Below are positions 1 through 6,545 of a stretch of DNA of 16,638 nt, piece after piece. A program made the translations under genes and the position numbers. The notes under the pieces are model-generated. The model did no database searches. It saw nothing but the letters and a program-made list of their open reading frames with translations, and was not told the DNA's origin. The stretch's first letter is position 1; every line of letters begins with the position of its first letter. Source of the stretch: Sulfurospirillum arcachonense (lineage in GTDB: Bacteria; Campylobacterota; Campylobacteria; Campylobacterales; Sulfurospirillaceae); the NCBI GenBank assembly GCA_015662785.1, contig DQTM01000048.1:1-16638 (forward strand), read 5' to 3'.

Positions 1-26
1 CCACCTTATTGGTGGTGTAAATTTTT
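1..26 (+). terminator. Possible terminator hairpin of an upstream gene (cut by window edge)
   Basis: A perfect 5-bp stem, CCACC (1-5) and GGTGG (11-15), encloses a TTATT loop. It is followed by TGTAAATTTTT. The right arm continues GGTGGTGT, so the stem may be longer with its left arm outside the window. It would serve a plus-strand gene to the left. The T run starts several bases after the stem, which is weaker than a classical terminator, and no gene is visible to assign it to. The rest of 16-135 shows no coding potential that I can support. Confidence 0.3.
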
Positions 27-135
27 AATGAATGTGCCTTGAGTGCAATGATAGATAATATTTTTAATTTTCTATTGCATAATTTGGGTTTAAAAATGAT
101 TAATTACAAGATTTGGTAAAAGAGAGTCTAAACTA

Positions 136-678
136 TCAATCCACAATAGTAGTCTTAAAACCCATTGTTCCACCAGATGGTAAGTTTCCATATCTATCAT
201 GGAACTCCATCTTGGTTATACCAATATCAGTGACTCCAGCTTCAAAAAATACCCCTCTAATACTATTATCTATCGGTGCTATAACTATATAGTATCTACT
301 CCAAGGATTTGATGCAGGTAAAAGATATAACAATTCATCACCTTTTTTTAACTCTTCAATACTTATAGGTTTTTTACCATTAACCTTAAAAAGAAGATTA
401 TCATATCTTGCTTTATCTTCGCCACTTGGGATATAAACACTTACTATAAATTTCTCAAGGTTTTCATCTATTGTTACAAGATGATGATTAATATGACTTA
501 TGTATGTTGTTATAAAAAAAACTTTTGTTATTATCCCTTTTTTAAGAACACTTTTTTGAGTCTGAGTTAAAGACTGTTCGTGCAGTATATCAGTTGTTTT
601 TGCATAATTATTGTTTTTTTGAGAACACCCTATAAATAAAAAAGAGATTATTAATATAGATAAAATTTTAAATTGCAT
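136..678 (-). CDS. Putative lipoprotein of unknown function
   Basis: I do not recognise this 180-residue protein. Its N-terminus is a lipoprotein signal: Met, Lys, a hydrophobic stretch (ILSILIISFLF) and the lipobox IGC-S, so the mature protein probably starts at Cys18 and is lipid-anchored. The mature part has no transmembrane segment and looks globular and mixed alpha/beta. It contains a WSRYYIVIAP stretch and ends with a Gly-rich GNLPSGGTMGF segment. I chose the ATG at 678 because AAAAGGA lies six bases upstream. A longer frame starting at 708 would have its first codons inside the likely -10 box (TGATAAAAT), so that start is unlikely. The gene is alone and divergent from the next gene, and no terminator is visible downstream. 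Function cannot be inferred from context. Confidence 0.75.
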   Translation of the reverse strand: MQFKILSILIISFLFIGCSQKNNNYAKTTDILHEQSLTQTQKSVLKKGIITKVFFITTYISHINHHLVTIDENLEKFIVSVYIPSGEDKARYDNLLFKVNGKKPISIEELKKGDELLYLLPASNPWSRYYIVIAPIDNSIRGVFFEAGVTDIGITKMEFHDRYGNLPSGGTMGFKTTIVD

Positions 679-698
679 TATTTTCCTTTTAAAAGAGA

Positions 699-707
699 AT
701 TTTATCA
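699..707 (-). promoter_or_regulatory. Extended -10 promoter for the lipoprotein gene
   Basis: Read on the minus strand this is TG-A-TAAAAT, an extended -10 motif about 21 bases before the chosen ATG at 678. Transcription would start close to 692, giving a short leader that holds the AAGGA ribosome site. No good -35 hexamer is seen, which is usual for the vegetative sigma factor of Campylobacterota. This is assigned by eye only. Confidence 0.45.
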
Positions 708-731
708 TAAATTACTAAATTCTTAATTATA

Positions 732-740
732 TGCTATCAT
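732..740 (+). promoter_or_regulatory. Extended -10 promoter for the plus-strand block
   Basis: TG-C-TATCAT matches the extended -10 pattern TGnTATnAT and lies 26 bases before the ATG at 767, in the divergent gap. It would start a short leader. The ribosome site ahead of that ATG is weak (only TTGGTG). No -35 is recognisable. Confidence 0.45.
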
Positions 741-766
741 ATGTAAATTAAAATTTTGGTGTAAAC

Positions 767-1552
767 ATGAAAAAAATTGCAATTCTTGGGGCTGGATGGT
801 TAGGTTTTAATTTAGCAAAACAACTTCAAAAAGATGGATATAAGGTATCATGCTCATACAGACATAGATTATTAAAACTGACACTTCAAGAAGCTAAAAT
901 TGACTCTATTTTTGTTGACTTAGATGAAAATATTTTGCCAGAAAAATTGTTTAATACTGATGTTTTATGTATATTTATACCACCTTCACAAAATAAAGAG
1001 TATAAAAAAATATTTCAAAAGATTACTGAAAATAGAAACTTTGACAAAATAAAACAAGTAATCTTCTCTTCATCTACTTCCATTTACCAAAACACAAACG
1101 ATGATAAACGTGAAAACTCCTCACTTAAAACGGACAATCAAATTGTAGAAGCAGAGAAGATATTAGAAAAGTTTTCCAACAACTGTATTTTAAGATTTGC
1201 TGGACTTATGGGTGAAGAGAGATATTTAGCAAAATATTACAGTTCAACAGTCCAAAATGCACAAACCATAGTTAACCATATACACTTAGAAGATGCTATT
1301 GGTATCATAGAGGAGATTATCTCTAAAAATGTACGTGGTACTTACAACATTTGTGCTCCATTGCACCCTACTAAAGAAAAAGTCATAAAAGAACAATGCA
1401 AAATACTCAATCACAAAGAACCATTTTTTGAAAAAGGTGATAATAAAAAAGCAGTAATCATAACAGATAAAATAGATAAAAAAATATTTTACATGTACAA
1501 GCATCCTAGTCCCATACATTTTCCTCTCATCAAAAATCAAGCACCATTTTGA
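767..1552 (+). CDS. NAD(P)-binding epimerase-like protein (YeeZ type)
   Basis: This 261-residue protein begins with a beta strand and the dinucleotide-binding loop GAGWLGFNLA (residues 8-17). That loop is the first beta-alpha unit of a Rossmann fold, and the GWLG form is characteristic of the YeeZ-like branch of the extended short-chain dehydrogenase/epimerase family. A later FSSSTSIYQN segment (about 100-109) corresponds to the Ser/Tyr active-site region, with SSTSIY similar to the family's SSTSVY. ILRFAGLMG (about 161-169) and HIHLEDA (about 176-182, usually contacting the second substrate) also fit, as does the TYNIC strand. Length is normal for YeeZ relatives. The substrate is unknown and I would not assign a reaction. 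Its stop codon overlaps the -10 box of the next gene, so mobB can be transcribed separately. Confidence 0.8.
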   Translation: MKKIAILGAGWLGFNLAKQLQKDGYKVSCSYRHRLLKLTLQEAKIDSIFVDLDENILPEKLFNTDVLCIFIPPSQNKEYKKIFQKITENRNFDKIKQVIFSSSTSIYQNTNDDKRENSSLKTDNQIVEAEKILEKFSNNCILRFAGLMGEERYLAKYYSSTVQNAQTIVNHIHLEDAIGIIEEIISKNVRGTYNICAPLHPTKEKVIKEQCKILNHKEPFFEKGDNKKAVIITDKIDKKIFYMYKHPSPIHFPLIKNQAPF

Positions 1553-1577
1553 TATAATCGCAAATATTTTACATGTA
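1482..1577. repeat. 16-bp direct repeat, two copies 80 bp apart
   Basis: The sequence AAATATTTTACATGTA occurs exactly at 1482-1497 (end of the YeeZ-like gene) and again at 1562-1577 (leader of mobB). The copies flank the mobB -10 box. Each copy ends in the palindrome TACATGTA. It may be an operator pair or chance similarity in AT-rich DNA. Confidence 0.5.
1550..1558 (+). promoter_or_regulatory. Extended -10 promoter for mobB
   Basis: TG-A-TATAAT is a perfect extended -10 box. Its TGA is also the stop codon of the preceding gene. Transcription would start near 1565, leaving a leader of about 20 bases with AAGG seven bases before the mobB ATG at 1587. The leader carries a TACATGTA palindrome at 1570-1577. 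Confidence 0.55.
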
Positions 1578-1586
1578 AGGCAGATT

Positions 1587-2087
1587 ATGAACTCTTTAGC
1601 TATCGCTTTTAGCGGTCCATCAGGAAGTGGAAAAACAACACTTATCGTCAAAGTTGCAAATGCTTTGAAAGACAAATACTCTTTGGCTATAGTTAAACAC
1701 GATCCTAGCGACAAAGCAATATTTGATAAAGAGGGAAAAGATAGTTGGAAGTTTGCACAGACTGGTGCAGAAGTAGTTGTATCAAGCCCAACAAGAACAA
1801 CACTGCTCTCTCAACGTGAAAAAAGTATAGATGATATCATAGAGATGATAGGAGATTTCGACATACTTTTAGTCGAAGGACTCAAAACCTTACAACTTCC
1901 AAGACTCTCTGTTTTTAGAAACAGACTTGAAGAAGACTATTTTCCAATGTCAAATGCTTTAGCAATTGACGATAGCATCAATCTTGGTGATTATAAAATA
2001 CCAAAACACTTAGAAATTTTAGATTTAAACAATACTAACTCCATCGTAGAGTGGATTTTAAAAAATGCCAAAAAAATAAAAAAATGA
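1587..2087 (+). CDS. mobB: Molybdopterin-guanine dinucleotide biosynthesis protein B
   Basis: This 166-residue cytoplasmic GTP-binding protein acts with MobA in converting molybdopterin to the bis-MGD cofactor used by DMSO-reductase-family enzymes. Examples are nitrate reductases and formate dehydrogenases. The P-loop GPSGSGKTT lies at residues 10-18. It is followed by the MobB-typical LAIVKHDPSD (about 33-42), DSWKFAQTGAEVVVSSP, and the Walker B-like strand DILLVEGLK (about 92-100), all in the family order. Length is normal. It has its own promoter at 1550-1558. Its stop overlaps the ATG of a 26-codon ORF (ATGA), and fbp follows 73 bases later. As I recall, C. jejuni also has mobB beside fbp, which supports an old linkage rather than a functional pathway. 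Confidence 0.9.
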   Translation: MNSLAIAFSGPSGSGKTTLIVKVANALKDKYSLAIVKHDPSDKAIFDKEGKDSWKFAQTGAEVVVSSPTRTTLLSQREKSIDDIIEMIGDFDILLVEGLKTLQLPRLSVFRNRLEEDYFPMSNALAIDDSINLGDYKIPKHLEILDLNNTNSIVEWILKNAKKIKK

Positions 2088-2164
2088 TTTTTCTTACCAA
2101 AGGTAAAGCTTTAGTGAGGGGAATTTTTCTTGGACTTGTTCAAGAAGAAGGAGAAATAAAGTGA
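2084..2164 (+). CDS. Possible 26-residue leader peptide between mobB and fbp
   Basis: An ATG overlapping the mobB stop codon (ATGA, 2084-2087) opens a frame of 26 codons. It ends at a TGA that overlaps the GTG start of fbp (GTGA, 2161-2164). The predicted peptide begins MIFLTKGKALVRG and ends QEEGEIK. It has a short hydrophobic part and no family that I know. There is no good ribosome site ahead of it, so it could only be made by coupling to mobB. The arrangement could hand ribosomes from mobB to fbp. Chance is a real alternative, because the fbp ribosome site (GGAG) is inside this frame. Confidence 0.25.
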   Translation: MIFLTKGKALVRGIFLGLVQEEGEIK

Positions 2165-2997
2165 ACGAGATATTTGAAGCAATAAAACGTGCTGCAATAG
2201 AGATAAATGAAGCGATCATGTATGATGATACAGGTTATTCAGAAGAACATAATGCAACAGGTGATGCACAACTAAAACTTGATATAAAAAGTGATATTTT
2301 TGTAGAAAATGAGTTTAAAAAAGTAACCTCAATAAAAGAAATTGTTAGTGAAGAGAAAGAGCATAAAACTTCTGTTCATGCTGAAGGAAAATATCTTGTT
2401 GGTTATGATCCTCTTGATGGTTCAAGCCTTCTTGACGTTGACCAAAGTGTTGGTTCTATCTTTGGTATTTATGAAAACGATTATAGTGGTAAAAACTTAC
2501 TTGCTAGTGCATATGTCGTGTATGGTCCTAGGCTTGAGCTTGTGATTGCTACTGACAAAGTAAGAATGTATAGATTAAACAGAAAAAATGAGTTTTACTT
2601 CTATAAAGATATAAAGTTAAATCAAAAAGGAAAACTTAATGCTCCTGGTTCAACACAAATGTGTTGGCCAGCTCACCATAAAAAGATGATTGATGATATC
2701 TTTAAAGATGGTTATCGTTTGAGATATTCTGGTGGTATGGTTCTTGACTTGCACCATATACTTCTAAAGGGTGGTGGACTGTTTTCATATCCAAGTACTA
2801 GTGACCTTCCAAAAGGAAAACTAAGACTTATATTTGAAGTACTTCCTTACGCATTTATATTTGAAAAAGCGGGTGGTCAGGCCATAGATGGTAAAAAAAG
2901 ATTATTAGATATAGAACCTTCTCATGCTCACGATACATCTCCTTGCTTCTTTGGATCAAATGATGAGATAAAAAGAGTTTTAAAAACTTATGCATAA
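2161..2997 (+). CDS. fbp: Class I fructose-1,6-bisphosphatase
   Basis: This enzyme hydrolyses fructose-1,6-bisphosphate to fructose-6-phosphate, the committed gluconeogenic step. In autotrophs of this group it feeds hexose synthesis from reductive TCA cycle products. The 278-residue protein has the class I metal-binding signature YDPLDGSS (82-89), a VSEE segment (62-65) that supplies further metal ligands, and RYSGGMVLDLHHIL near 190. The end carries FEVLPYAFIFEKAGGQAIDG, the usual sugar-phosphate-binding region. It is shorter than the roughly 330-residue E. coli enzyme but normal for Campylobacterota. The start is GTG, chosen because GGAG lies eight bases upstream and the N-terminus then aligns with the family. 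The extreme 3' end overlaps the next small gene by eight bases. Confidence 0.95.
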   Translation: MNEIFEAIKRAAIEINEAIMYDDTGYSEEHNATGDAQLKLDIKSDIFVENEFKKVTSIKEIVSEEKEHKTSVHAEGKYLVGYDPLDGSSLLDVDQSVGSIFGIYENDYSGKNLLASAYVVYGPRLELVIATDKVRMYRLNRKNEFYFYKDIKLNQKGKLNAPGSTQMCWPAHHKKMIDDIFKDGYRLRYSGGMVLDLHHILLKGGGLFSYPSTSDLPKGKLRLIFEVLPYAFIFEKAGGQAIDGKKRLLDIEPSHAHDTSPCFFGSNDEIKRVLKTYA

Positions 2998-3184
2998 AAC
3001 CAACGATGAGTATCAACTCGCCCTAGATGGTAAAAAAGAGACACTACAGCAGTGTCAAAAAGATAAAGATATAGACTCTTGCATGAAGTGTGAAAAAACT
3101 TTTGAGTGTGAGATTAGAAAAGATTATGTAAAATCAGTTTACGAGAGCATGTCTCATGGTGAAACTGGTGGATTTGAATTTTAA
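2990..3184 (+). CDS. Conserved small four-cysteine protein, function unknown
   Basis: This 64-residue acidic/basic protein has no signal peptide or membrane segment. It contains four cysteines in the pattern C-x7-C-x2-C-x5-C (residues 22-41, including SCMKCEKTFEC). That spacing could bind a metal ion, although it is not a standard zinc finger or ferredoxin motif. The C-terminus, ESMSHGETGGFEF, is unusually conserved-looking; I recall near-identical endings in small hypothetical proteins of Campylobacter and Sulfurimonas. The ATG overlaps the end of fbp by eight bases, so it is probably translationally coupled. C. jejuni has, as I remember, an equivalent hypothetical ORF between fbp and metG. 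Cytoplasmic location is inferred. I cannot assign a function. Confidence 0.75.
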   Translation: MHKTNDEYQLALDGKKETLQQCQKDKDIDSCMKCEKTFECEIRKDYVKSVYESMSHGETGGFEF

Positions 3185-3200
3185 GATAAATATGATGGAG

Positions 3201-3247
3201 CGGGACAGGCTGCTTTTGCAAAGCAAAAGATGCCTGTCCCCGACTAC
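3201..3247 (-). repeat. REP-like palindromic element with GTAG box
   Basis: An intergenic hairpin occupies 3202-3240. Nine pairs (GGGACAGGC with GCCTGTCCC) are followed by two mismatches, then seven pairs (CTTTTGC with GCAAAAG) around an AAA loop. It is much more G+C-rich than its surroundings. On the minus strand the tetranucleotide GTAG (3247-3244) precedes the stem by a few bases, which is the layout of REP sequences mobilised by RAYT (TnpA-REP, Y1 HUH) transposases. There is no T run after the stem, so it does not look like an intrinsic terminator. Only one copy is present in this window and no transposase gene is nearby. Confidence 0.65.
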
Positions 3248-3274
3248 CAATTGGAAAACGATATGGAGAAAAAC

Positions 3275-5203
3275 ATGAATAAAAACAACAAAGCCTACGT
3301 CACAACCCCAATATACTACGTTAATGACGTTCCTCACATAGGACACGCATACACAACTATTATAGCAGATACAATGGCAAGATACTACCGTCTTAAAGGC
3401 CGTGAAACTTTCTTTTTAACAGGGACTGATGAGCATGGACAAAAAATAGAAGAAGCAGCAAAAAGTAGAGGTCGTGAGCCTCAAGAGTATGCAGATGAAA
3501 TAAGCGGAAAATTCAAAGCACTTTGGGATGAGTTTGACATAAGCTATGACAAGTTTATTCGTACAACTGATGCCGACCATAAAAAAGGTGTTCAAAAAGC
3601 TTTTAAAGCTATGTTTGACAAGGGTGATATTTACAAGGGTGAGTATGAGGATTACTACTGTGTTAGCTGCGAAACATTTTTTACAGAGACTCAGCTTATG
3701 GATGGCGAAGGTTGTCCTGATTGTGGTAAGCCTACTAAACTTGTTAAAGAAGAGAGTTACTTTTTTAAGCTTTCAGATTATCAAGAGAAACTTTTAAAAT
3801 GGTATAGCGATGATGAACAGTGTGTTCTTCCAAAAGGAAAGAAAAACGAAGTTATCAGTTTTGTAAAACAGGGACTTCGTGATTTGTCTATCACTCGTAC
3901 TAGTTTTGATTGGGGTGTAAAACTTCCTGAAGAGATGAATGACCCAAAACATGTTATGTATGTTTGGCTTGATGCACTTCTAAACTATGTAACAGCTCTT
4001 GGTTATGGAACGGATGAGAAAAATATGGACTTCTGGCCTGCAACTATGCACTTAGTAGGAAAAGATATACTTCGTTTTCATGCTATCTACTGGCCGGCAT
4101 TTTTGATGAGTCTTGATCTTCCCCTTCCAACTCACGTGGCAGCGCACGGATGGTGGACAAGAAATGGCGAAAAAATGAGTAAAAGTAAAGGCAATGTTGT
4201 AAATCCTAAAGAGATTGCAGATGCTTATGGACTTGAAAACTTTAGATACTTTTTACTTCGTGAAGTTCCTTTTGGACAAGATGGTGACTTTAGCCAAAAA
4301 GCTCTCATAGACCGCATTAACTCAGACCTTGGAAATGAGTTTGGCAATCTTCTAAACCGTATCATTGGAATGAGCGGAAAGTATAGTGAAGGTAATGTAA
4401 CTTCTAAAGATGTAAAAGCTTTACATGTAAAGGAATTGGACGAAGTAGAAGCTATTTTAGAAAATATTGAAGATAGATTAAATTTACTTCAAACAAACCG
4501 TTACCTTGAAGATTTATGGAAAGTTCTTACCATAGCAAATGGAGCAATTACAGCTCATGAGCCTTGGTCAAAAATCAAAAATGGTGATAAAGATGGTGCT
4601 TTAGCGGTAGTTGGGCTTGTAGCCAATATACTTGCTCGTGTAACAGTTTTAGTAAGCCCAGTTATGCCAAAAACTGCAACGAAAATAGCATCTGCACTTG
4701 GATTTGAGGTAAATACTGAAAGTTATACAAAACTAATAGAGAAGAAAGAACTACTTAGTGATTTTGTTATAGAAAAAATTCCACCACTTTTTCCTAGAAT
4801 AGAAGAAGAGGCACTAGAGACTCCAGAGCCTGCTCCAAAACCTGAAAAGAAAAAGAAAAAAGAAAAAAAAGCTGAATCTATCATAACAATAGACCAGTTT
4901 TTTGAAACATCTTTAAAAATTGGGACTATACTAGAAGCTGAAGAAGTTCCTAAAAGTGACAGATTGCTAAAACTAAAAGTTGATTTAGGTGAAGAAAAAA
5001 CTAGACAAGTTATTGCTGGGATTAAAGAGTACTATGCTCCTGCAGATTTAGTAAATACTCAAGTATGTATCGTTGCAAACTTAAAACCTGCAAAAATAAT
5101 GGGAATGCTAAGTGAAGGTATGCTTTTAGCTGCTAAAGATAAAAATGGACTATCTTTAATGAGACCAGAAGCTCCTAAAAAAAGCGGAACTGCTGTTGGC
5201 TAA
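3275..5203 (+). CDS. metG: Methionyl-tRNA synthetase
   Basis: This enzyme charges initiator and elongator tRNA-Met. The 642-residue protein has, in order, the class I signature HIGH (21-24) and a single Cys4 zinc knuckle (Cys129, 132, 147 and 150: CVSC...CPDC). These are followed by the catalytic loop KMSKS (300-304), the helical anticodon domain, a Lys-rich linker (KPEKKKKKEKK) and a C-terminal OB-fold tRNA-binding/dimerisation domain of about 105 residues (FETSLKIGTILEAEEVPKSD onward). I chose the ATG at 3275, with GGAG six bases upstream. An in-frame ATG at 3230 lies inside the REP-like hairpin and its first residues do not resemble the family. An ATG at 3263 is also possible. The 3' end overlaps the next gene (TTGGCTAA). 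Confidence 0.95.
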   Translation: MNKNNKAYVTTPIYYVNDVPHIGHAYTTIIADTMARYYRLKGRETFFLTGTDEHGQKIEEAAKSRGREPQEYADEISGKFKALWDEFDISYDKFIRTTDADHKKGVQKAFKAMFDKGDIYKGEYEDYYCVSCETFFTETQLMDGEGCPDCGKPTKLVKEESYFFKLSDYQEKLLKWYSDDEQCVLPKGKKNEVISFVKQGLRDLSITRTSFDWGVKLPEEMNDPKHVMYVWLDALLNYVTALGYGTDEKNMDFWPATMHLVGKDILRFHAIYWPAFLMSLDLPLPTHVAAHGWWTRNGEKMSKSKGNVVNPKEIADAYGLENFRYFLLREVPFGQDGDFSQKALIDRINSDLGNEFGNLLNRIIGMSGKYSEGNVTSKDVKALHVKELDEVEAILENIEDRLNLLQTNRYLEDLWKVLTIANGAITAHEPWSKIKNGDKDGALAVVGLVANILARVTVLVSPVMPKTATKIASALGFEVNTESYTKLIEKKELLSDFVIEKIPPLFPRIEEEALETPEPAPKPEKKKKKEKKAESIITIDQFFETSLKIGTILEAEEVPKSDRLLKLKVDLGEEKTRQVIAGIKEYYAPADLVNTQVCIVANLKPAKIMGMLSEGMLLAAKDKNGLSLMRPEAPKKSGTAVG

Positions 5204-6131
5204 AATAGACTCTATTGTAAGAATTAGCGGTGGAGTTTTACTAAACACTCCATCAGTTGACTCTATAGAAGATATTAAAATCTCCTCAAAAAATGTAAAA
5301 AGAGGAGATCTTTTCATAGATGTAAATGGAAATACTGAAGAGATTGAAGAAGCTGTGCAAAATGGTGCATACTGCATACTAACAGCACTCATACCAAAAA
5401 TAAGCGATGAAGAGATAGCTTGGGTTAGTGTTAAAGACTTAGAAAAAAGCTTAATAAAACTTGCTCGCTTTTATGCAGTTGAAAAGAACTTTAGATTTAT
5501 TCCTCTTCTAGATGTTCAATATGCTCTTGCAAAATCTTTACATGTAGAGGAAAAAGCAAAACTTTTGTCGAACTTTACTTTTGAAGCTTTAATGCAAATA
5601 CTAAAAAGTGAAAAAGAGACTCTATTTTTTGTTGTAAAGAACTCATTTATACAAAATGTTGACCCTACAATCAAAAAAATTAAATCTAAAATAGAACCTG
5701 ATAAAATATTTGAAAATGGTCTATTTCATAGCTCTTTTATCTATAAAGATAAATTTGTAAAAGAAGTTAGATTATCATCTTTTTTTATTCCATATTTATG
5801 TTCTTTGATAGAGTATTTTGATCAATTAAAGATAAACTATAAAATAGATAATTTTAATAATTTTGAGCATTTTTACCCTCAGTTTGTAACTTCTAAACTA
5901 GAAATTAGTGATTTTGGTACAACAAGAAGAGTAATTATTTTTGAAAGCGAAATTAAGCTTTATAATGAGGAGCTAGAGTATCTTTACAAAAAAGTTGATA
6001 AAAAGCTAATAGTTACAGAGATAAACGAGCTTAAAACTAAAGATTTTAGATATGCTTTAATTCATGGTAAAAAAGAGGATTTTGAAGAGCTACTACAAGA
6101 GAAAAAAACAGTACAAATGGAGCTTTTTTAA
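5196..6131 (+). CDS. MurE/MurF N-terminal-like protein without ATPase loop
   Basis: The first 95 residues of this 311-residue protein resemble the N-terminal substrate-binding domain of Mur ligases. ISSKNVKRGDLFIDVNG matches the DSR-x-V-x-PGDLFVAL-x-G pattern, then come AVQNGAYCIL and, after a strand, VKDLEKSLIKLARFYA, which matches the end of that domain. In real ligases a GTNGKT-type P-loop follows; here the corresponding region (FRFIPLLDVQYALAKSL) has no such loop, so ligase activity is unlikely. The remaining part is mostly helical and strand-rich without a motif I know. It ends with QMELF. The start is TTG, overlapping the metG stop by eight bases, and no alternative ATG is near. The TAATG overlap links it to ybeY. 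I recall a hypothetical gene after metG in C. jejuni that may be the counterpart. The role could be structural or regulatory and is unknown. Confidence 0.75.
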   Translation: MAKIDSIVRISGGVLLNTPSVDSIEDIKISSKNVKRGDLFIDVNGNTEEIEEAVQNGAYCILTALIPKISDEEIAWVSVKDLEKSLIKLARFYAVEKNFRFIPLLDVQYALAKSLHVEEKAKLLSNFTFEALMQILKSEKETLFFVVKNSFIQNVDPTIKKIKSKIEPDKIFENGLFHSSFIYKDKFVKEVRLSSFFIPYLCSLIEYFDQLKINYKIDNFNNFEHFYPQFVTSKLEISDFGTTRRVIIFESEIKLYNEELEYLYKKVDKKLIVTEINELKTKDFRYALIHGKKEDFEELLQEKKTVQMELF

Positions 6132-6544
6132 TGATAACATTGGACAATCAGACAAATATTGAAATCAATATAAACATATTAGAAAAAATTTCTAAAACAG
6201 ATAAAGAAATAGAGTTAGTCATAGTTGATAATAAAACTATGCAGACAATAAACTTTGAACAAAGAGAAGTCGATAAAACGACTGATGTTCTTAGTTTTCC
6301 ACTAGAAGACTTTCCTCATTTTCCACTTGGTTCTATTGTAATCAATAGTGATTTAGCTACAATAAAAGCTAAAGAGTTAGGGCATGACTTCAAAGATGAG
6401 ATAACTCTTATGTTTATTCATGGACTTTTACATGTAAAAGGGTATGACCATGAATGCGACAATGGAGAAATGAGAAAAGAGGAAGAGAAACTCATAAAAG
6501 AGTTTAATCTACCAAAAAGTTTAATAATTAGGACGGACAGTTAA
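6131..6544 (+). CDS. ybeY: Endoribonuclease YbeY (16S rRNA maturation)
   Basis: This 137-residue metal-dependent single-strand endoribonuclease is needed for 16S rRNA 3' processing and late 30S quality control. The UPF0054 signature is complete: HGLLHVKGYDH at residues 97-107, with His97, His101 and His107 as zinc ligands. The preceding TDVLSFPLED (51-60) and LGSIVINSDLA (66-76) are also diagnostic. Length is normal. The ATG shares one base with the stop of the upstream gene (TAATG), so the two are probably coupled. The exchanger gene begins one base after its stop. Confidence 0.95.
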   Translation: MITLDNQTNIEININILEKISKTDKEIELVIVDNKTMQTINFEQREVDKTTDVLSFPLEDFPHFPLGSIVINSDLATIKAKELGHDFKDEITLMFIHGLLHVKGYDHECDNGEMRKEEEKLIKEFNLPKSLIIRTDS

Positions 6545-6545
6545 T

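Noticed and set aside
45..95. Possible imperfect inverted repeat GCAAT...ATTGC near the left edge
   Set aside because: The arms are short and interrupted with a long AT-rich loop; it is no better than expected in such sequence.
679..708. Lipoprotein start at the upstream ATG at 708
   Set aside because: That ATG lies within the probable -10 box, whereas the ATG at 678 has AAAGGA just upstream and gives a standard lipoprotein signal.
1286..1714. Minus-strand open frame of 142 codons across the end of the YeeZ-like gene and the start of mobB
   Set aside because: It lies antisense to two well-supported genes and their promoter, its product is low-complexity and aromatic-rich, and it has no family features.
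3202..3240. The hairpin before metG as an intrinsic terminator
   Set aside because: No T run follows the stem in either direction. The GTAG box and two-part stem fit a REP element better.
3230..3274. Longer metG starting at the ATG at 3230
   Set aside because: The first codons come from the right arm of the REP-like hairpin, there is no ribosome site ahead, and the extra residues do not resemble methionyl-tRNA synthetase. The ATG at 3275 has GGAG at proper spacing.
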